Assembly (NCBI GenBank): GCA_903858815.1
Contig: CAIOKE010000021.1
Span: forward strand, 1-63,148
Direction of reading: 5' to 3'
Length of the DNA stretch: 63,148 bases
From: an uncultured Planctomycetaceae bacterium
GTDB taxonomy: Bacteria > Planctomycetota > Planctomycetia > Planctomycetales > Planctomycetaceae
Part shown: positions 18,977 to 30,125 of the stretch, piece after piece
How positions within the stretch are numbered: the stretch's first letter is position 1
Layout: the number at the start of each line of letters is the position of its first letter
Made by a program: the position numbers and the translations under genes
The notes under the pieces: generated by a model
Database searches by the model: none
What the model was told of the DNA's origin: nothing
Seen by the model: the letters and a program-made list of their open reading frames with translations, nothing else

Positions 18977-19152
18977 GGGACGATTTTCCGAGTTTTTCGG
19001 GGGACCGGGGTGTATTCGGAGAGCATAGCAGGCGGGCAGTTTTCGACGTTGGCGGTGCTTCTGAAATCTGCGGATTTGTGAATCTGCAGTTTCAGTTGTA
19101 GACTGGAGGGACGTCGATTCATCCAGAGCATCATTTCTGAAAGTCATGATTC

Positions 19153-20058
19153 ATGCACACGGTTACATCTCGCAGGTCGTTTCTGGGTGCCGCTGCGGCT
19201 GTTGCTGCGGCCCTGAGTGGTTCGTCAGTGCTGGCTGCCGAGGCTGGTAAGTTTCAGATTTCACTGGCTGAATGGTCACTGCATAAGACGTTGTTTGCGG
19301 GGAAGCTGAATAATCTGGACTTTGCTGCAACGGCGAAGCAGGAGTTCGGGATTGAGGCGGTGGAATATGTGAATCAGTTCTTCAAGGACAAGGCTCAGGA
19401 TGCAGCCTATCTGGCGGATCTGAAGAAGCGAGCGGCGGATGTGGGTGTGAAGATTCTGCTGATCATGATTGACGGTGAGGGGAATCTTGGGGATCCGTCG
19501 CTGTCGAAGCGGATGAAGGCTGTTGAGAATCACTATCGCTGGGTCGAGGCCGCAAAGACTCTGGGTTGTCATTCGATTCGAGTGAATGCCGGCAGTGCGG
19601 GTTCGTACGAGGAGCAGATGCACCGTGCGGCTGACGGACTGCGCGCGTTGTCTGAGTTTGCGGCGCAGCATGGTTTGAATGTGATTGTGGAAAACCATGG
19701 CGGTTTATCTTCGAACGGGGCGTGGTTGTCTTCGGTGATGAAACTGGTCAATCTGAAGAACTGTGGAACCTTGCCGGACTTCGGCAATTTCCGGATCCAG
19801 GGTGAGGAGTGGTATGATCGGTACAAGGGTGTGGAAGAGCTGATGCCGTTTGCGAAGGCGGTCAGCGCGAAGTCTCATGACTTTGATGAGGCGGGCAACG
19901 AAACAAAGACCGACTATCTGAAGATGATGAAGATCGTGCTGGCGGCTGGGTATGCCGGGTATGTGGGGATTGAGTACGAGGGCAGTAAGCTGGACGAATA
20001 CGCTGGGGTTCGTGCAACGAAGACGCTGCTTGAGCGTGTGCGGGGCGAACTGGGCTGA
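19153..20058 (+). CDS. Tat-exported sugar phosphate isomerase/epimerase-like protein
   Basis: 301 residues. A twin-arginine signal ([18 protein letters not shown]) precedes a xylose-isomerase-like TIM barrel (AP endonuclease 2 superfamily). Metal-ligand-type acidic and His residues appear in [33 protein letters not shown] and [13 protein letters not shown]. Such proteins in planctomycetes are widely annotated as sugar phosphate isomerases although few have been assayed. It is divergent from the SDR gene and 113 bp upstream of a second barrel of the same superfamily. Confidence 0.88.
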   Translation: MHTVTSRRSFLGAAAAVAAALSGSSVLAAEAGKFQISLAEWSLHKTLFAGKLNNLDFAATAKQEFGIEAVEYVNQFFKDKAQDAAYLADLKKRAADVGVKILLIMIDGEGNLGDPSLSKRMKAVENHYRWVEAAKTLGCHSIRVNAGSAGSYEEQMHRAADGLRALSEFAAQHGLNVIVENHGGLSSNGAWLSSVMKLVNLKNCGTLPDFGNFRIQGEEWYDRYKGVEELMPFAKAVSAKSHDFDEAGNETKTDYLKMMKIVLAAGYAGYVGIEYEGSKLDEYAGVRATKTLLERVRGELG

Positions 20059-20114
20059 CTGTGAGTGTGGTGGTTCCCGCTGTGTCTGCGGGGGCGATGG
20101 CGGTAAGTGCGGCA

Positions 20115-20137
20115 GGCGGCAGTGATTGACTGCCGCC
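20115..20137 (+). terminator. Hairpin between the two isomerase-like genes
   Basis: GGCGGCAGT pairs perfectly with ACTGCCGCC around a 5-base loop. Downstream is GTCGCATTGTTTT, so the T-run is offset. It is a weak terminator or an mRNA-processing/attenuation hairpin between the two genes. Confidence 0.5.
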
Positions 20138-20171
20138 GTCGCATTGTTTTCCGGGCAGCAGGACGATTTGT

Positions 20172-21095
20172 ATGCAGCTGGGTTTTGTCAGTGCGATTCT
20201 GCCGGATCTGACATTTGAGCAGGTGTTTGAGACAGCTGCCGATATTGGCTATGACTGTGTGGAGGTCTGTTGCTGGCCGGTTGGCCGTGCTGAGCGTCGA
20301 TATGCGGGTGTGAGTCACATTGATACGGCCGCACTGGATGCCTCTGCTGTGGCTCGGATTCACGAAGTGACGCAGCGTACGGGCGTTTCAATCAGTGGTC
20401 TTGGTTATTACCCGAATCCGCTCAGTCCGATTGCAGGTGAATCTGAGGCAGCGGTTGGTCATCTGGAGACGGTGATTCGTGCGGCTCACGCGCTGGGGCT
20501 GACGAGTGTGAATACGTTTATTGGTCGGGACTGGACGAAGTCGGTGGCGGACAACTGGCAGCGGATGCTGCAGGTCTGGAAACCGCTGGTCAGTCTGGCG
20601 GAGCAGCTGGGTGTGCGGATTGGGATCGAGAACTGTCCGATGCTGTTTACGGCGGACGAGTGGCCGGGGGGCAAGAATCTGGCGGTGAGTCCGGACATCT
20701 GGACTCGGCTGTTCGACGACGTGGGCTCGGCCAGTCTGGGGCTGAACTATGATCCTTCGCATATGATCTGGCAGCAGATGGACTATCTGAGTCCGCTGCG
20801 TGAATTCAGCAGTCGGCTGTTTCATGTGCATGCGAAGGACGTGCGTCTGGATCGTGAGCGTCTGAATCGTGTGGGCATTCTGGCTCATCCGAACCAGTAC
20901 CATACTCCGAAGTTACCCGGGATGGGTGATGTGGACTGGGGGCGTTTCTTTTCAGTGCTGTACGACAGTGGTTATTGTGGTGCGGTGTGTGTGGAGGTGG
21001 AGGATCGGGCGTGGGAGGGCAGTCTGGAGGATCGGATTGCATCACTGCGTCAGGCCTGTACGTATCTGCGGAATTTTATTCCGGTGCGTGGTTGA
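20172..21095 (+). CDS. Sugar phosphate isomerase/epimerase, cytoplasmic
   Basis: 307 residues, xylose-isomerase-like TIM barrel without a signal peptide, unlike its upstream neighbour. Candidate metal ligands are in [11 protein letters not shown] (Glu), [12 protein letters not shown] (Asp/His), [12 protein letters not shown] (His) and [14 protein letters not shown] (Glu). AGGA precedes ATG 20172 at suitable distance. The gene is 36 bp upstream of an aldo/keto reductase, so the two may act on the same carbohydrate, for example in inositol or keto-sugar breakdown; the substrate is inference. Confidence 0.88.
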   Translation: MQLGFVSAILPDLTFEQVFETAADIGYDCVEVCCWPVGRAERRYAGVSHIDTAALDASAVARIHEVTQRTGVSISGLGYYPNPLSPIAGESEAAVGHLETVIRAAHALGLTSVNTFIGRDWTKSVADNWQRMLQVWKPLVSLAEQLGVRIGIENCPMLFTADEWPGGKNLAVSPDIWTRLFDDVGSASLGLNYDPSHMIWQQMDYLSPLREFSSRLFHVHAKDVRLDRERLNRVGILAHPNQYHTPKLPGMGDVDWGRFFSVLYDSGYCGAVCVEVEDRAWEGSLEDRIASLRQACTYLRNFIPVRG

Positions 21096-21131
21096 GCTGG
21101 AGTGGTTGTGATTGGCAGCGGGGCGGGTGAG

Positions 21132-22136
21132 ATGCAGCAGCGACAACTGGGAACAGATGGTCCATGGCTCAGCGTGCTTGGTCTGGGTACGTGGGCGATT
21201 GGTGGTGGTGACTGGAAGTTTGGCTGGGGTGATCAGGACGATGACGCGGCGGTTGCTGCGATTACTGAGGCGGTGCGTCTGGGGATCAACTGGATCGATA
21301 CAGCGGCCATTTACGGTGAGGGTCGCAGTGAGGAGCTTGTAGCGCGGGCACTGGGTCAGATTCCGAAATCCGAGCGTCCGCTGGTGGCGACGAAGTGTGG
21401 TCGAGTGGCTCTGGGTAACGGTGAGATCGGCAAGAGTCTGCGGCGTGACAGTGTGATTACTGAGTGTGAAGCCAGTCTGCGGCGACTGCAGGTGGAGTGT
21501 ATTGATCTGTATCAGATGCACTGGCCTGAGCCTGACGAGGAGATCGAGGAGGGCTGGCAGGCGCTGGTGGATCTGCAGCGTCAGGGGAAGGTGCGTTACA
21601 TTGGTGTTTCCAATCATTCGGTAGCGCAGATGCAGCGATTGCAGGCGATTCATCCGATTCAGTCGCAGCAGCCACCCTACAGCATGATTGCTCGTGATGT
21701 GGAGTCTGAGATTCTGCCGTACTGTGGTCAGCAGGGAATTGGTGTGGTGTGTTACAGTCCGCTGGGGAAGGGTTTGTTGACGGGTGCGTTTACGTCTGAG
21801 CGGGCAGCTGGTCTTTCGCAGAAGGATCATCGTTCGCGTGATCCGCGTTTTCAGTCGCCGCAGTTGGAGATCAATCTGGCGTTTGTGCAGCGACTGCGTG
21901 AGGTGGCAGCGGACCTTGGGTGGTCATTAACCGATCTGGCGATTGCCTGGACTCTGCGTCATCCGCAGTTGACTGCGGCGATCGTGGGCGCGCGTAGTCC
22001 GCAGCAGATTCAGCAGACCTCGACCGCTGGCAGTCGAGTACTTCCGGCAGCAGCGGTGACTGCGGTCGAGTCGGCGCTGCAGGATCGCACTGCGCAGTTG
22101 GAGGCTGTTGGTGGTGCCGCGAAGCCGCGGGTCTGA
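21132..22136 (+). CDS. Aldo/keto reductase
   Basis: NADP(H)-dependent (alpha/beta)8-barrel oxidoreductase, 334 residues from ATG 21132 (GGGTGAG just upstream); an upstream GTG at 21102 is in frame. Family marks: LGTWAIGGGDWKFGWG, NWIDTAAIYGEGRSEELV with catalytic Asp and Tyr, KCGRVAL carrying the Lys, and YQMHWPEPDEE with the His. The C-terminal IVGARSPQQIQQ is the cofactor-binding segment. It resembles the YajO/IolS-like branch active on sugars and aldehydes. It is convergent with uvrA (8 bp between stops). Confidence 0.92.
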   Translation: MQQRQLGTDGPWLSVLGLGTWAIGGGDWKFGWGDQDDDAAVAAITEAVRLGINWIDTAAIYGEGRSEELVARALGQIPKSERPLVATKCGRVALGNGEIGKSLRRDSVITECEASLRRLQVECIDLYQMHWPEPDEEIEEGWQALVDLQRQGKVRYIGVSNHSVAQMQRLQAIHPIQSQQPPYSMIARDVESEILPYCGQQGIGVVCYSPLGKGLLTGAFTSERAAGLSQKDHRSRDPRFQSPQLEINLAFVQRLREVAADLGWSLTDLAIAWTLRHPQLTAAIVGARSPQQIQQTSTAGSRVLPAAAVTAVESALQDRTAQLEAVGGAAKPRV

Positions 22137-22144
22137 GCGGTATT

Positions 22145-25100
22145 TCAGCGGCGGGCCAGCAATGATATAGCGTCGATCAGGAACTTACGCAGCTGTGGAT
22201 CTGCCAGATTTGCGGCCTGAGACAGTCGGATGCGGACTTCGTCGCAGTCGTTGGCGGGAGTGATACTGCGGGCGCTGCCGAGCGTGGCGATGCGGCCCAG
22301 CGTAATTTCTCCCGGGGCACAGAACAGACAGATTTCGACTCCATCAGACCGTTTGGTGTGCAGTTCGGCGACGAGCTTTTTCGTATCCCGATGCAGCCAG
22401 TTGATCTTTGTCTGAATCGCGTAGTCCGCTTCGAAGCCTGCAAGTGCGGATTCGAGAAATATGAGCAGACTGGGCAGCAGGTCAAAGTACCACTGGATCC
22501 GACCGTTTCCTGGAAATCCTTTGTGCAGCAGGTGCCATTTGCGTCCAAGTTTTTTCCAGGGCAACACGCTTTCAGGATCGCCGGATTCTGCCCTGACAAG
22601 ATCCAGAAATGACTGGCTGGCCTGTTGCAGGAAGCGACGGAATTCCGGGGTATCAACTTCCGCGTGGTTCCAGATCCGGATGGTGACTTCCTGCCACCCA
22701 CTTCTCAGGTTGCGTGCTTTGACTCGCGGTTCACGTCCGTAGACGGGAATTTCCTTCATTTCATCGAGTGGGGGCAGTCCGAGTTCGGCATCGAGCGTTT
22801 CCGTGTTGAACTTATCACTTCGGACTCGGAAGCACAGTGTCAGCAGCCATTCGGCGGCGGTGCGAGCGTGAAGGAACCAGCCCGGGCCTTTGGTAGCCCG
22901 AACTTCAACGGTTGAACGATCATTCCAGTTGGCTGGTGCGAATGCAGCATTCTGTTCCAGCAGATTGATGACCATTTGCAGTGCGCGTCCGTCCCAGTGG
23001 CAGGGCTGTCCGTTATGGGCGATGCGGTCCTGTGTATGCCATTTTCGCCCATCAGTTTCCCATGGCAGTTTTGCGGCGCGTCCCAGTTGTTCAATGCTGA
23101 CATCACCGGAACGTTTTTCCGTTACGGATGCCGGATCAAATGTGGCGATCTGTTCTGTGCGTGACTCGGCCAGTACAGGTGCCAGCAGTTCACCTGTCCA
23201 TGATCGAGGCCGGTTGATTTCGGCTGCAGGCTGTGTTTTGCGGCGTGATTTTTTTCGTGTGGTGGAAGCCGTTGTGTCAGAGGGTGCCACTTCGGTGCCG
23301 TATTGGGCTACGGTTTCCGGAGTTCCGGCGACGACAATTCGACCGCCACCTGCACCGGCTTCGGGGCCAAGATCAATCACCCAGTCTGCGGTTTTGATGA
23401 CATCGAGATTGTGTTCGATGACGACGATGGTGTTGCCCTGGTCCACAAGGCTGTTGAGAACACTGAGCAGTTTGAGGATATCGTCGAAGTGCAGTCCGGT
23501 GGTGGGTTCATCGAGCAGATAAAGCGAGCGACCACGATTGGGTCGGCAGAGTTCGGCAGCGAGTTTGATGCGCTGGGCTTCACCCCCACTGAGTGTGGGG
23601 GCAGACTGTCCCAGCGTCAGGTAGCCAAGACCGATGGCGTCGAGTGTTGCCAGTGGTCCGCGGATTTTCGGGACAGAGGCAAACAGCTGCAGGGCTTTGG
23701 TGACGGACATTTCCAGCACATCAGCGATGCTGCAGTCATTGAATTTTACGGCCAGCGTTTCCGTGGTGAAGCGACGGCCACGACAGGTGGGGCATTCCAC
23801 CCAGACATCCGGCAGGAAGTGCATTTCGATTTTTTTCTGTCCCATCCCTTCACAGTCTTCGCAGCGACCACCCGGTCGATTGAAGCTGAATCGTCCGGGG
23901 CGGTAGCCACGGACTCGCGCGTCGGGCATGCGACAGAACAATTCGCGAATTTCATCAAAGACGCCAACGTAGGTGGCGGGGTTGGAGGCTGGTGTGGTGC
24001 CGATGGGATTCTGGTCAACGATGACGATTTTGCTGAGATGTTCGACTCCCAGAAGTTCACGGAAGATTCCGGGTGATTCTGTGCTGAGTCCCAGTCGTTT
24101 GGCCACAGCTGGCGCGAGGGTGTTCATGATCAGCGAGCTTTTTCCTGAGCCGCTGACGCCGGTGATGCAGGTGAATGTTTTGAGGGGAATTCGCAGGTCC
24201 AGTTGTCGCAGATTGTTGCGGGAGGCGCCCAGCAGTTCGAGGAAGGGGCCTGCTGCAGCATCGCGCCGCTGTGGTGGCAGCGGGATACTGCGAACTCCAC
24301 TGAGATATCCGCCCGTGAGTGACTGTGCGGCCTGCTGTTTCAGTTCGGCTGGAGTACCGCTGGCCACCACGGTGCCACCAAGGCGTCCGGCTCCGGGGCC
24401 GAAATCGTAAAGTCGGTCGGCGGCGTCCAGCACTTCGCGATCGTGTTCCACCAGCAGTACGGTATTGCCAAGATCACGCAGGCGTTTAAGGGCTTCCAGC
24501 AGCCGACCGTTGTCTCGCGGGTGCAGCCCGATGGTGGGTTCGTCGAGCACGTACAGGACGCCGGTGAGAGCACGTCCAGCCTGTCCGGCCAGTCGAATCC
24601 GCTGCGATTCACCACCGGAGAGTGTGGGCATTCCACGATCCAGTGTGAGGTAATCGAGCCCGACATCGACGAGGAAGCTGAGTCGATGGACGGCTTCGTT
24701 CAGCAGGTCACCGGCGATTTTCTTTTCTTCGCGACTGAGTTTCAGCTGATTGAGGAATTTCAGTGATTCGGCAAGTGGCATGCGGCAGAGCTGCGGCAGC
24801 GTTGTGCTGCGAATGCGGACGGCAGCGGCATCAGCTTCCAGTCGAGTGCCTCCGCAGGCCGTGCAGTCGCGCGTGCCGGCCATTTCAGACAGTGAGTGTC
24901 GATGCGACCATGACAGTCGCGAGGCTGCTTCAATGGATGGGTACAGTCCGCGATAGCGGAAGCGGAATGGGAGAGTGCCGGGAGTGCCACGCAGCTGTTC
25001 GGCAGTGACCTGCACCCATTTTTCATCGTCGCCGTGAAGTACGAGTCGCTGCTGTGCCGGTGTCAGTCTGTACCACGGATCATCGAGTGGCAGTTCGAAG

Positions 25101-28100
25101 GTGATGGCCATTGCTTCCAGCATCGCGGCAAACAGCGGATTTGCTGCGGGATCCGGCCATGTTCCGACTGCTCCGTCACGCAGTGAACGTTCCGGACCGG
25201 TGATCAGCAGATCCTGATTGGCTCCGAATTCTGTTCCGAGGCCTTCACAGCTCTTGCACCACCCCAGCGGGCTGTTGAACGAGAATTTCTGGGGGGTCTG
25301 ATGTTCGAACGATCGTTCGCAGCAGCTGCAGGAAAGGTGCAGACTGAACCGCAGTGATTTCCAGTTCTGTTCAGGCTGAGCTTTATCAGAGAGTACTGCG
25401 TGGATGACACCGCGACCGACGTTGAGTGCGGCTTCCACAGAGTCAGTGAGGCGGCTGCGCTGGGCGGGATCGACTGAAATGCGATCGACCACGACTGCCA
25501 CGCTGTGCTGTCTGCGATGATCAATCTCGGGGGCTTCTTCCAGATTATGTGTGACACCGTTGATCCGGACGCGAGCGAACCCGGAGGAGCGGAGTCGTTC
25601 CCAGAGTTTGCTGAAGGGAACCGTTCGGTCGATTTCCACTGGAGCCGAGATGAGCAGACGGGTACCGGTCGGCTGCTGCAGGATTCGTTCGACAATCTGA
25701 TCCGTGGTCTGCTGCTCAGCGGGAATCCCGCAGGCAGGGCAGCAGATGATGCCAAGTCTGGCGTACAGGACGCGGAGGTAGTCATAGATTTCGGTCACAG
25801 TACCAACGGTTGAGCGTGGTGTGGCACCTACGGTTTTCTGTTCGATGGCGATGGCCGGACTGAGTCCCTGGATGCTTTCAACTTTGGGTTTGGGCATTTG
25901 TCCGAGGAACTGGCGGGCGTAGGCCGACAGGCTTTCGACGTAGCGTCGCTGTCCTTCTGCATAGAGTGTATCCATGGCCAGCGAAGTTTTTCCGCTGCCG
26001 CTGGGTCCGCAGAACACACTGAGTTGTTCGCGAGGAACGTCGAGGCTGACGTGCTGCAGATTGTGCTGCCCTGCTCCGACAATCCGAATGGAGCGACCGG
26101 CAGCGAACGGGTCTTTCCGGGTTTTGTGTGGGGCAGTCGTCTGGCTGCGTTTGCGGCGACGGAATCCCGGCAGCACGTCCCGGAGGGCAGCTCCTGTGTG
26201 CGAAGCGTCGCAGGCAGCGATCTGTTCGGGAGTACCCTCAGCAATCACTCGTCCGCCGCCCGCGCCGCCTTCGGGACCGATATCGATCAGCCAGTCAGCG
26301 GTGCGGATGACATCAAGATTGTGTTCGATGACGATCACGGTGTTGCCGGATTCCACGAACCCCTGCAGGACTTCGAGAAGTTTGCGGACATCAGCGAAAT
26401 GCAGTCCGGTGGTGGGTTCATCCAGCAGATACAGCGTGCGACCGGTGGACCTGCGACCGAGTTCTCGAGCCAGTTTGATGCGCTGGGCTTCACCACCGGA
26501 CAGCGTGGGCGAGGCCTGTCCAAGCTGCATGTAATCGAGACCGACATCGCGGAGTGTGCGGAGCAGCTGGTGGATTTTGGGGAACGCATCAAACAGTTCG
26601 AGGGCTTCGCGGATTTCCATATTCAGAACATCAGCGATGCTGCGATCCCGGAATTTTACTTCCAGTGTTTCGCGACTGAAGCGACGACCTTCACAGACTG
26701 TACAGGGCACCCAGATATCGGCGAGGAAGTCCATTTCCAGCTTTGTGGCGCCGTGGCCTTCACAGGCTTCGCAGCGACCACCTTCCACATTGAAGCTGAA
26801 GCGTCCTTCCTTGTAGCCGCGCAGTTTTGATTGTGGCAGCTGGGCATACAGTTTGCGGATTTCGTCAAAGACCTTCACATAGGTTGCGGGATTGGATCGC
26901 GGTGTACGACCGATCGGAGACTGATCGATGTCAATGGCCTTATCGATCAGGTCGAGGCCTGTAATCCGGTCGTGCAGTCCGGGTTCGCCAACACCCTCGT
27001 TGACATCGCGATTGACGACCTGCCAGAGAATGTCGTTGATGAGTGAGCTTTTTCCGGAACCGCTGACGCCAGTGACGCAGATCAGTCGGCCGAGTGGAAA
27101 GCTGACGGTGACGTTCTGCAGATTATTGTGTCGTGCACCGTGGACGGTGATACAGCCGCGGTCTGGTGCACGACGAACTTTAGGTGTTTCGATGGACTGT
27201 CGTCCGGACAGGAACTGTCCGGTCACACTGCGTTCTGATTTGAGGATCTCAGCGAGGCTGCCTTCGGCGACGACTTCTCCACCGAGGACTCCGGGCCCCG
27301 GTCCGAAGTCCACGATGTGATCGGCGGCGCGCATGGTTTCTTCGTCATGTTCCACGACGATCACTGTATTGCCCTGGTCGCGGAGGCGTTCAAGGCTGGA
27401 GAGCAGCATGGTGTTGTCACGCGGGTGCAGTCCAATCGATGGTTCGTCGAGAATATAGACGACACCAGTCAGGCCGCAGCCGATCTGGCCGGCCAGTCGA
27501 ATTCGCTGGGATTCTCCGCCTGAGAGTGTCGGGGCGGAGCGATCGAGTGTGAGGTAGTCCAGTCCGCACTGCAGCAGGAATCCCAGTCGGCCCCGGATTT
27601 CCTTCAGGACTTCTTCGGCGATCAGTGTCTGGACAGGGTCCAGAACCAGTTTTTCAAAGAACTGACTGGCTTCCCTGACCGAGAGAGCGCAGAGTTGGGG
27701 CAGGCTGATTTCCGGCTGTCGCCCCTGCTGACTGAAAGCCGGGTGCGCGGTGCGGATGCGGACATTGCGCGCCTGCCTGTTCAGTCGTTCGCCCGAGCAG
27801 GCTGTGCAGGTGACAACTTCCATATGCTTTTCAAGCTGACGTCGTCGCATGGGATTGGCTGCGGTGCGCCAGGATTCCAGCAGGCGATTGGACCAGCCAT
27901 CCCACTTGCCACCATGCTTCCATGCACCACCCCGACTGCGCCATGTGAACGTGACGTGTCGTTCGCCGGTGCCGTACAACCAGAGCTCACGGGCCTTTTC
28001 GGGCAGATCGTGCCATTTGGTTTTGAGCAGCGAGTCGACTGCCAGCCCGCAGTCTTCTTCGATGGCATTCGCAGCTCCGACAAGCAGATGCTTCGGCCAG

Positions 28101-29179
28101 CGGCCCATCTTTGACCAGTCCAGCAGCAGCAGGGCACCTTTCTGAATGGACCGAGTTTCATCGAGCACGAGGCGGTGCAGCGGGAAGCCGTGGCGCATGC
28201 CGAGCCCACTGCATTCAGGGCACATCCCCAGTGGGCTGTTGAAGCTGAACAGCTGGGGGCTGGGCGGTTCATAGCTCATACCGCTTTCAGCGCAGGCATA
28301 CTGAGAGCTGTAAAGGCGATCGCTGGTGCTGCGATTTTCGGTGGTGCCGCGGTAGTCACTGTTGGATTCCGCCACCATTTCAGCTGCAAGTTCCGCCGCT
28401 GGGCGTCGAGTCCTGCGAGCGGGACGCTCTGTTTCGCTCTCGGCAGCGCGGGCGTAGGCTGTTTCGGCACTGCAGATCAGTCGTCCTTCTCCAAGCTTGA
28501 GAGCCTGTTCGACGGCTTCTGCCACTCGAGTACGCTGGCCGGATCCTGCGACCAGTCGATCAATGACGACATCAATCGTGTGTTTGTGGTGTTTGCGAAG
28601 TGCGGGAGCTTCGGCGAGGTTGATGGTTTCGCCGTCGACACGTGCGCGGAGGTAACCCTTTTTCATCAGGTCGTCAAACAGATCGCGGAACTCACCTTTC
28701 TGATTCTGGACGACAGGGGCGAGGATCTGGAAACGGGTACCAACGGGCTGGCTTAACAGACTGTCGATGATCTGATCGGCCGATTGTGCGCGGATTGGCT
28801 GGCCGGAAACGTAACAGTAGCCCTGTCCGACGCGAGCATACAGGACTCGCAGAAAGTCATAGATTTCTGTGATGGTGCCGACGGTGCTGCGAGGATTACG
28901 GCTGGTGGATTTCTGCTGAATCGAAATGGAAGGAGCAAGGCCGGTGATGGAATCGACATCCGGCTTGGGCATCTGTCCCAGAAACTGCCGAGCATAGGTA
29001 CTGAGGGATTCGACGTAGCGTCGCTGACCCTCGGCATACAGCGTATCGAAAGCCAACGAGCTTTTTCCGGAACCACTGACGCCCGACATCACAATCAGCT
29101 TGTTGCGGGGCAGCGACAGGCTGACGCTCTGCAGATTGTGCTCGCGAGCGCCTCGGATCACGATATCGCGTGTCGTCAT
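22145..29179 (-). CDS. uvrA: Tandem excinuclease UvrA (two fused UvrA units plus C-terminal extension)
   Basis: DNA-damage recognition ATPase of nucleotide excision repair. ATG 29179 begins [17 protein letters not shown], the canonical UvrA start; total about 2344 residues against about 940 for a normal UvrA. Unit 1 spans roughly 29179-26100, unit 2 roughly 26100-23230. Each has two ABC ATPase domains: Walker A sequences [10 protein letters not shown] (three times) and [10 protein letters not shown], and signatures LSGGESQRI or LSGGEAQRI with [11 protein letters not shown] or DEPTTGLHF. The C-terminal zinc modules are intact in both (CEAC/CTVC and CEDC/CPTC); the first zinc module is intact in unit 2 (CSCC/CKSC) but degenerate in unit 1 (CAES/CPEC). 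A further 355 residues of unknown fold end the protein. Since UvrA works as a dimer, this may be a covalent dimer. Confidence 0.95.
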   Translation of the reverse strand: MTTRDIVIRGAREHNLQSVSLSLPRNKLIVMSGVSGSGKSSLAFDTLYAEGQRRYVESLSTYARQFLGQMPKPDVDSITGLAPSISIQQKSTSRNPRSTVGTITEIYDFLRVLYARVGQGYCYVSGQPIRAQSADQIIDSLLSQPVGTRFQILAPVVQNQKGEFRDLFDDLMKKGYLRARVDGETINLAEAPALRKHHKHTIDVVIDRLVAGSGQRTRVAEAVEQALKLGEGRLICSAETAYARAAESETERPARRTRRPAAELAAEMVAESNSDYRGTTENRSTSDRLYSSQYACAESGMSYEPPSPQLFSFNSPLGMCPECSGLGMRHGFPLHRLVLDETRSIQKGALLLLDWSKMGRWPKHLLVGAANAIEEDCGLAVDSLLKTKWHDLPEKARELWLYGTGERHVTFTWRSRGGAWKHGGKWDGWSNRLLESWRTAANPMRRRQLEKHMEVVTCTACSGERLNRQARNVRIRTAHPAFSQQGRQPEISLPQLCALSVREASQFFEKLVLDPVQTLIAEEVLKEIRGRLGFLLQCGLDYLTLDRSAPTLSGGESQRIRLAGQIGCGLTGVVYILDEPSIGLHPRDNTMLLSSLERLRDQGNTVIVVEHDEETMRAADHIVDFGPGPGVLGGEVVAEGSLAEILKSERSVTGQFLSGRQSIETPKVRRAPDRGCITVHGARHNNLQNVTVSFPLGRLICVTGVSGSGKSSLINDILWQVVNRDVNEGVGEPGLHDRITGLDLIDKAIDIDQSPIGRTPRSNPATYVKVFDEIRKLYAQLPQSKLRGYKEGRFSFNVEGGRCEACEGHGATKLEMDFLADIWVPCTVCEGRRFSRETLEVKFRDRSIADVLNMEIREALELFDAFPKIHQLLRTLRDVGLDYMQLGQASPTLSGGEAQRIKLARELGRRSTGRTLYLLDEPTTGLHFADVRKLLEVLQGFVESGNTVIVIEHNLDVIRTADWLIDIGPEGGAGGGRVIAEGTPEQIAACDASHTGAALRDVLPGFRRRKRSQTTAPHKTRKDPFAAGRSIRIVGAGQHNLQHVSLDVPREQLSVFCGPSGSGKTSLAMDTLYAEGQRRYVESLSAYARQFLGQMPKPKVESIQGLSPAIAIEQKTVGATPRSTVGTVTEIYDYLRVLYARLGIICCPACGIPAEQQTTDQIVERILQQPTGTRLLISAPVEIDRTVPFSKLWERLRSSGFARVRINGVTHNLEEAPEIDHRRQHSVAVVVDRISVDPAQRSRLTDSVEAALNVGRGVIHAVLSDKAQPEQNWKSLRFSLHLSCSCCERSFEHQTPQKFSFNSPLGWCKSCEGLGTEFGANQDLLITGPERSLRDGAVGTWPDPAANPLFAAMLEAMAITFELPLDDPWYRLTPAQQRLVLHGDDEKWVQVTAEQLRGTPGTLPFRFRYRGLYPSIEAASRLSWSHRHSLSEMAGTRDCTACGGTRLEADAAAVRIRSTTLPQLCRMPLAESLKFLNQLKLSREEKKIAGDLLNEAVHRLSFLVDVGLDYLTLDRGMPTLSGGESQRIRLAGQAGRALTGVLYVLDEPTIGLHPRDNGRLLEALKRLRDLGNTVLLVEHDREVLDAADRLYDFGPGAGRLGGTVVASGTPAELKQQAAQSLTGGYLSGVRSIPLPPQRRDAAAGPFLELLGASRNNLRQLDLRIPLKTFTCITGVSGSGKSSLIMNTLAPAVAKRLGLSTESPGIFRELLGVEHLSKIVIVDQNPIGTTPASNPATYVGVFDEIRELFCRMPDARVRGYRPGRFSFNRPGGRCEDCEGMGQKKIEMHFLPDVWVECPTCRGRRFTTETLAVKFNDCSIADVLEMSVTKALQLFASVPKIRGPLATLDAIGLGYLTLGQSAPTLSGGEAQRIKLAAELCRPNRGRSLYLLDEPTTGLHFDDILKLLSVLNSLVDQGNTIVVIEHNLDVIKTADWVIDLGPEAGAGGGRIVVAGTPETVAQYGTEVAPSDTTASTTRKKSRRKTQPAAEINRPRSWTGELLAPVLAESRTEQIATFDPASVTEKRSGDVSIEQLGRAAKLPWETDGRKWHTQDRIAHNGQPCHWDGRALQMVINLLEQNAAFAPANWNDRSTVEVRATKGPGWFLHARTAAEWLLTLCFRVRSDKFNTETLDAELGLPPLDEMKEIPVYGREPRVKARNLRSGWQEVTIRIWNHAEVDTPEFRRFLQQASQSFLDLVRAESGDPESVLPWKKLGRKWHLLHKGFPGNGRIQWYFDLLPSLLIFLESALAGFEADYAIQTKINWLHRDTKKLVAELHTKRSDGVEICLFCAPGEITLGRIATLGSARSITPANDCDEVRIRLSQAANLADPQLRKFLIDAISLLARR

Positions 29180-29662
29180 AGTTGGTGTGCCAGCATGGCC
29201 GCTGAAAGATGCCTGAACAGAGTACTGCGACGGCTTCCGCAGGACCCTTGTTTTGTGGTCGTGGGATTGTAGGCAATCCGCGGAGGTTTGCCCGTCAGGC
29301 AGGGTTTTGGTGGGCACCTTCCCCTTGATAGCAAATCTCCCGGTCGTCCCCGGGATGCTACCCTGCCAAAACGGCACTTCTGGATTTTCCGGGGAAATTG
29401 CCTGTTTTTTGTGCTGATTTTGATTGCCTGTTTTTTGAGCAGCGGGTGATTTGGGGGTGTGCGCAAAAATTTGGCAGTGAGGGTGCTGGCTTGCTGGTGT
29501 TTTGCTTTGGTGTTGTTATCATTCTGACGGCGATGTCAAAGTGATGACGGGTTGTCCGTGTTTGAGATCGTTCAGCAGTTGAACGCTGCTGTTCAGGGAT
29601 GACGGCGATGCCTGAGGTGCCTTTGGGGGGTACTGGGTGTGGCCCGCACAAGGAGAAATGGA

Positions 29663-29863
29663 ATGTTGGTGCTTTCACGAAAGACGAGTGAGCGGATTTT
29701 GATTGGCGATGAGATCGCGATTACAGTGGTCAGGATTGGTCCCAATTCTGTCAGGATCGGAGTTGAGGCTCCGCGGAACATGAGTGTTGTGCGTTCCGAG
29801 TTGTGTCCTCTGGATGTTGTTGAAGAGGCGGGCTTGCGGGACGAGTGTGTTCCCCAGCATTAG
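29663..29863 (+). CDS. csrA: Carbon storage regulator CsrA
   Basis: RNA-binding translational regulator, 66 residues from ATG 29663 with AAGGAG at 29650-29655 and 7-bp spacing. The N-terminal strand MLVLSRKTSERILIGDEI is canonical and carries Leu4 and Arg6; the second RNA-contact strand reads APRNMSVVRSEL, keeping Arg44 but with Val at the usual His43. CsrA dimers bind GGA motifs in mRNA leaders and repress or stabilise transcripts. Planctomycetes often carry several csrA genes. It stands alone and is followed by an intrinsic terminator. Confidence 0.95.
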   Translation: MLVLSRKTSERILIGDEIAITVVRIGPNSVRIGVEAPRNMSVVRSELCPLDVVEEAGLRDECVPQH

Positions 29864-29903
29864 GCCGCACGCGGTCCCAAATGCCAGTAGTCTGCATGCA
29901 GTG

Positions 29904-29930
29904 AGAGCCGGGGTTTCCCGGCTCTTTTTA
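29904..29930 (+). terminator. Intrinsic terminator of csrA
   Basis: AGAGCCGGG (29904-29912) and CCCGGCTCT (29917-29925) form a perfect 9-bp stem with a 4-base loop, followed by five T. It lies 40 bp after the csrA stop. Confidence 0.9.
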
Positions 29931-29977
29931 TTGGTGTCCGTGAAATGCAGTGAGTGGTGTTGCTGTGGCGTTTGGTA

Positions 29978-30029
29978 GTCGGGTGTCGGGTGTCGGGTGT
30001 CGGGTGTCGGGTGTCGGGTGTCGGGTGTC
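29978..30029. repeat. Heptanucleotide tandem repeat (GTCGGGT, about 7.4 copies)
   Basis: Seven perfect copies of GTCGGGT plus a partial GTC. Located in the csrA/L,D-transpeptidase intergenic region. The 7-bp unit shifts frame each copy, so it is non-coding in character. Copy number is likely variable between strains. Confidence 0.95.
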
Positions 30030-30044
30030 AGCGCACTCAAAGTT

Positions 30045-30125
30045 CCCTTTGGGGAGGGCGAGGCTCCTGCCGAGCCGAAAGGCCCCTCCCCGCCGTACAG
30101 GCGAGCCGTCAGCGTAAGCTGCCGG
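30045..30125. repeat. Cluster of two imperfect palindromes (dispersed-repeat-like)
   Basis: First palindrome: GGGGAGGG (30051-30058) pairs with CCCTCCCC (30084-30091), with an inner GGCTC (30062-30066)/GAGCC (30072-30076) hairpin. Second: CCGTCAGC (30106-30113) pairs with GCTGCCGG (30118-30125), one mismatch, closing a GTAA tetraloop. Such elements resemble REP-type intergenic repeats; only a genome-wide count can prove it. Confidence 0.6.

Noticed and set aside
22230-29272. Many long open frames antisense or out of frame to uvrA (up to 310 codons)
   Set aside because: They mirror the GC-biased codon use of uvrA, lack ribosome-binding sites and show no family sequence; the uvrA frame is unquestionable.
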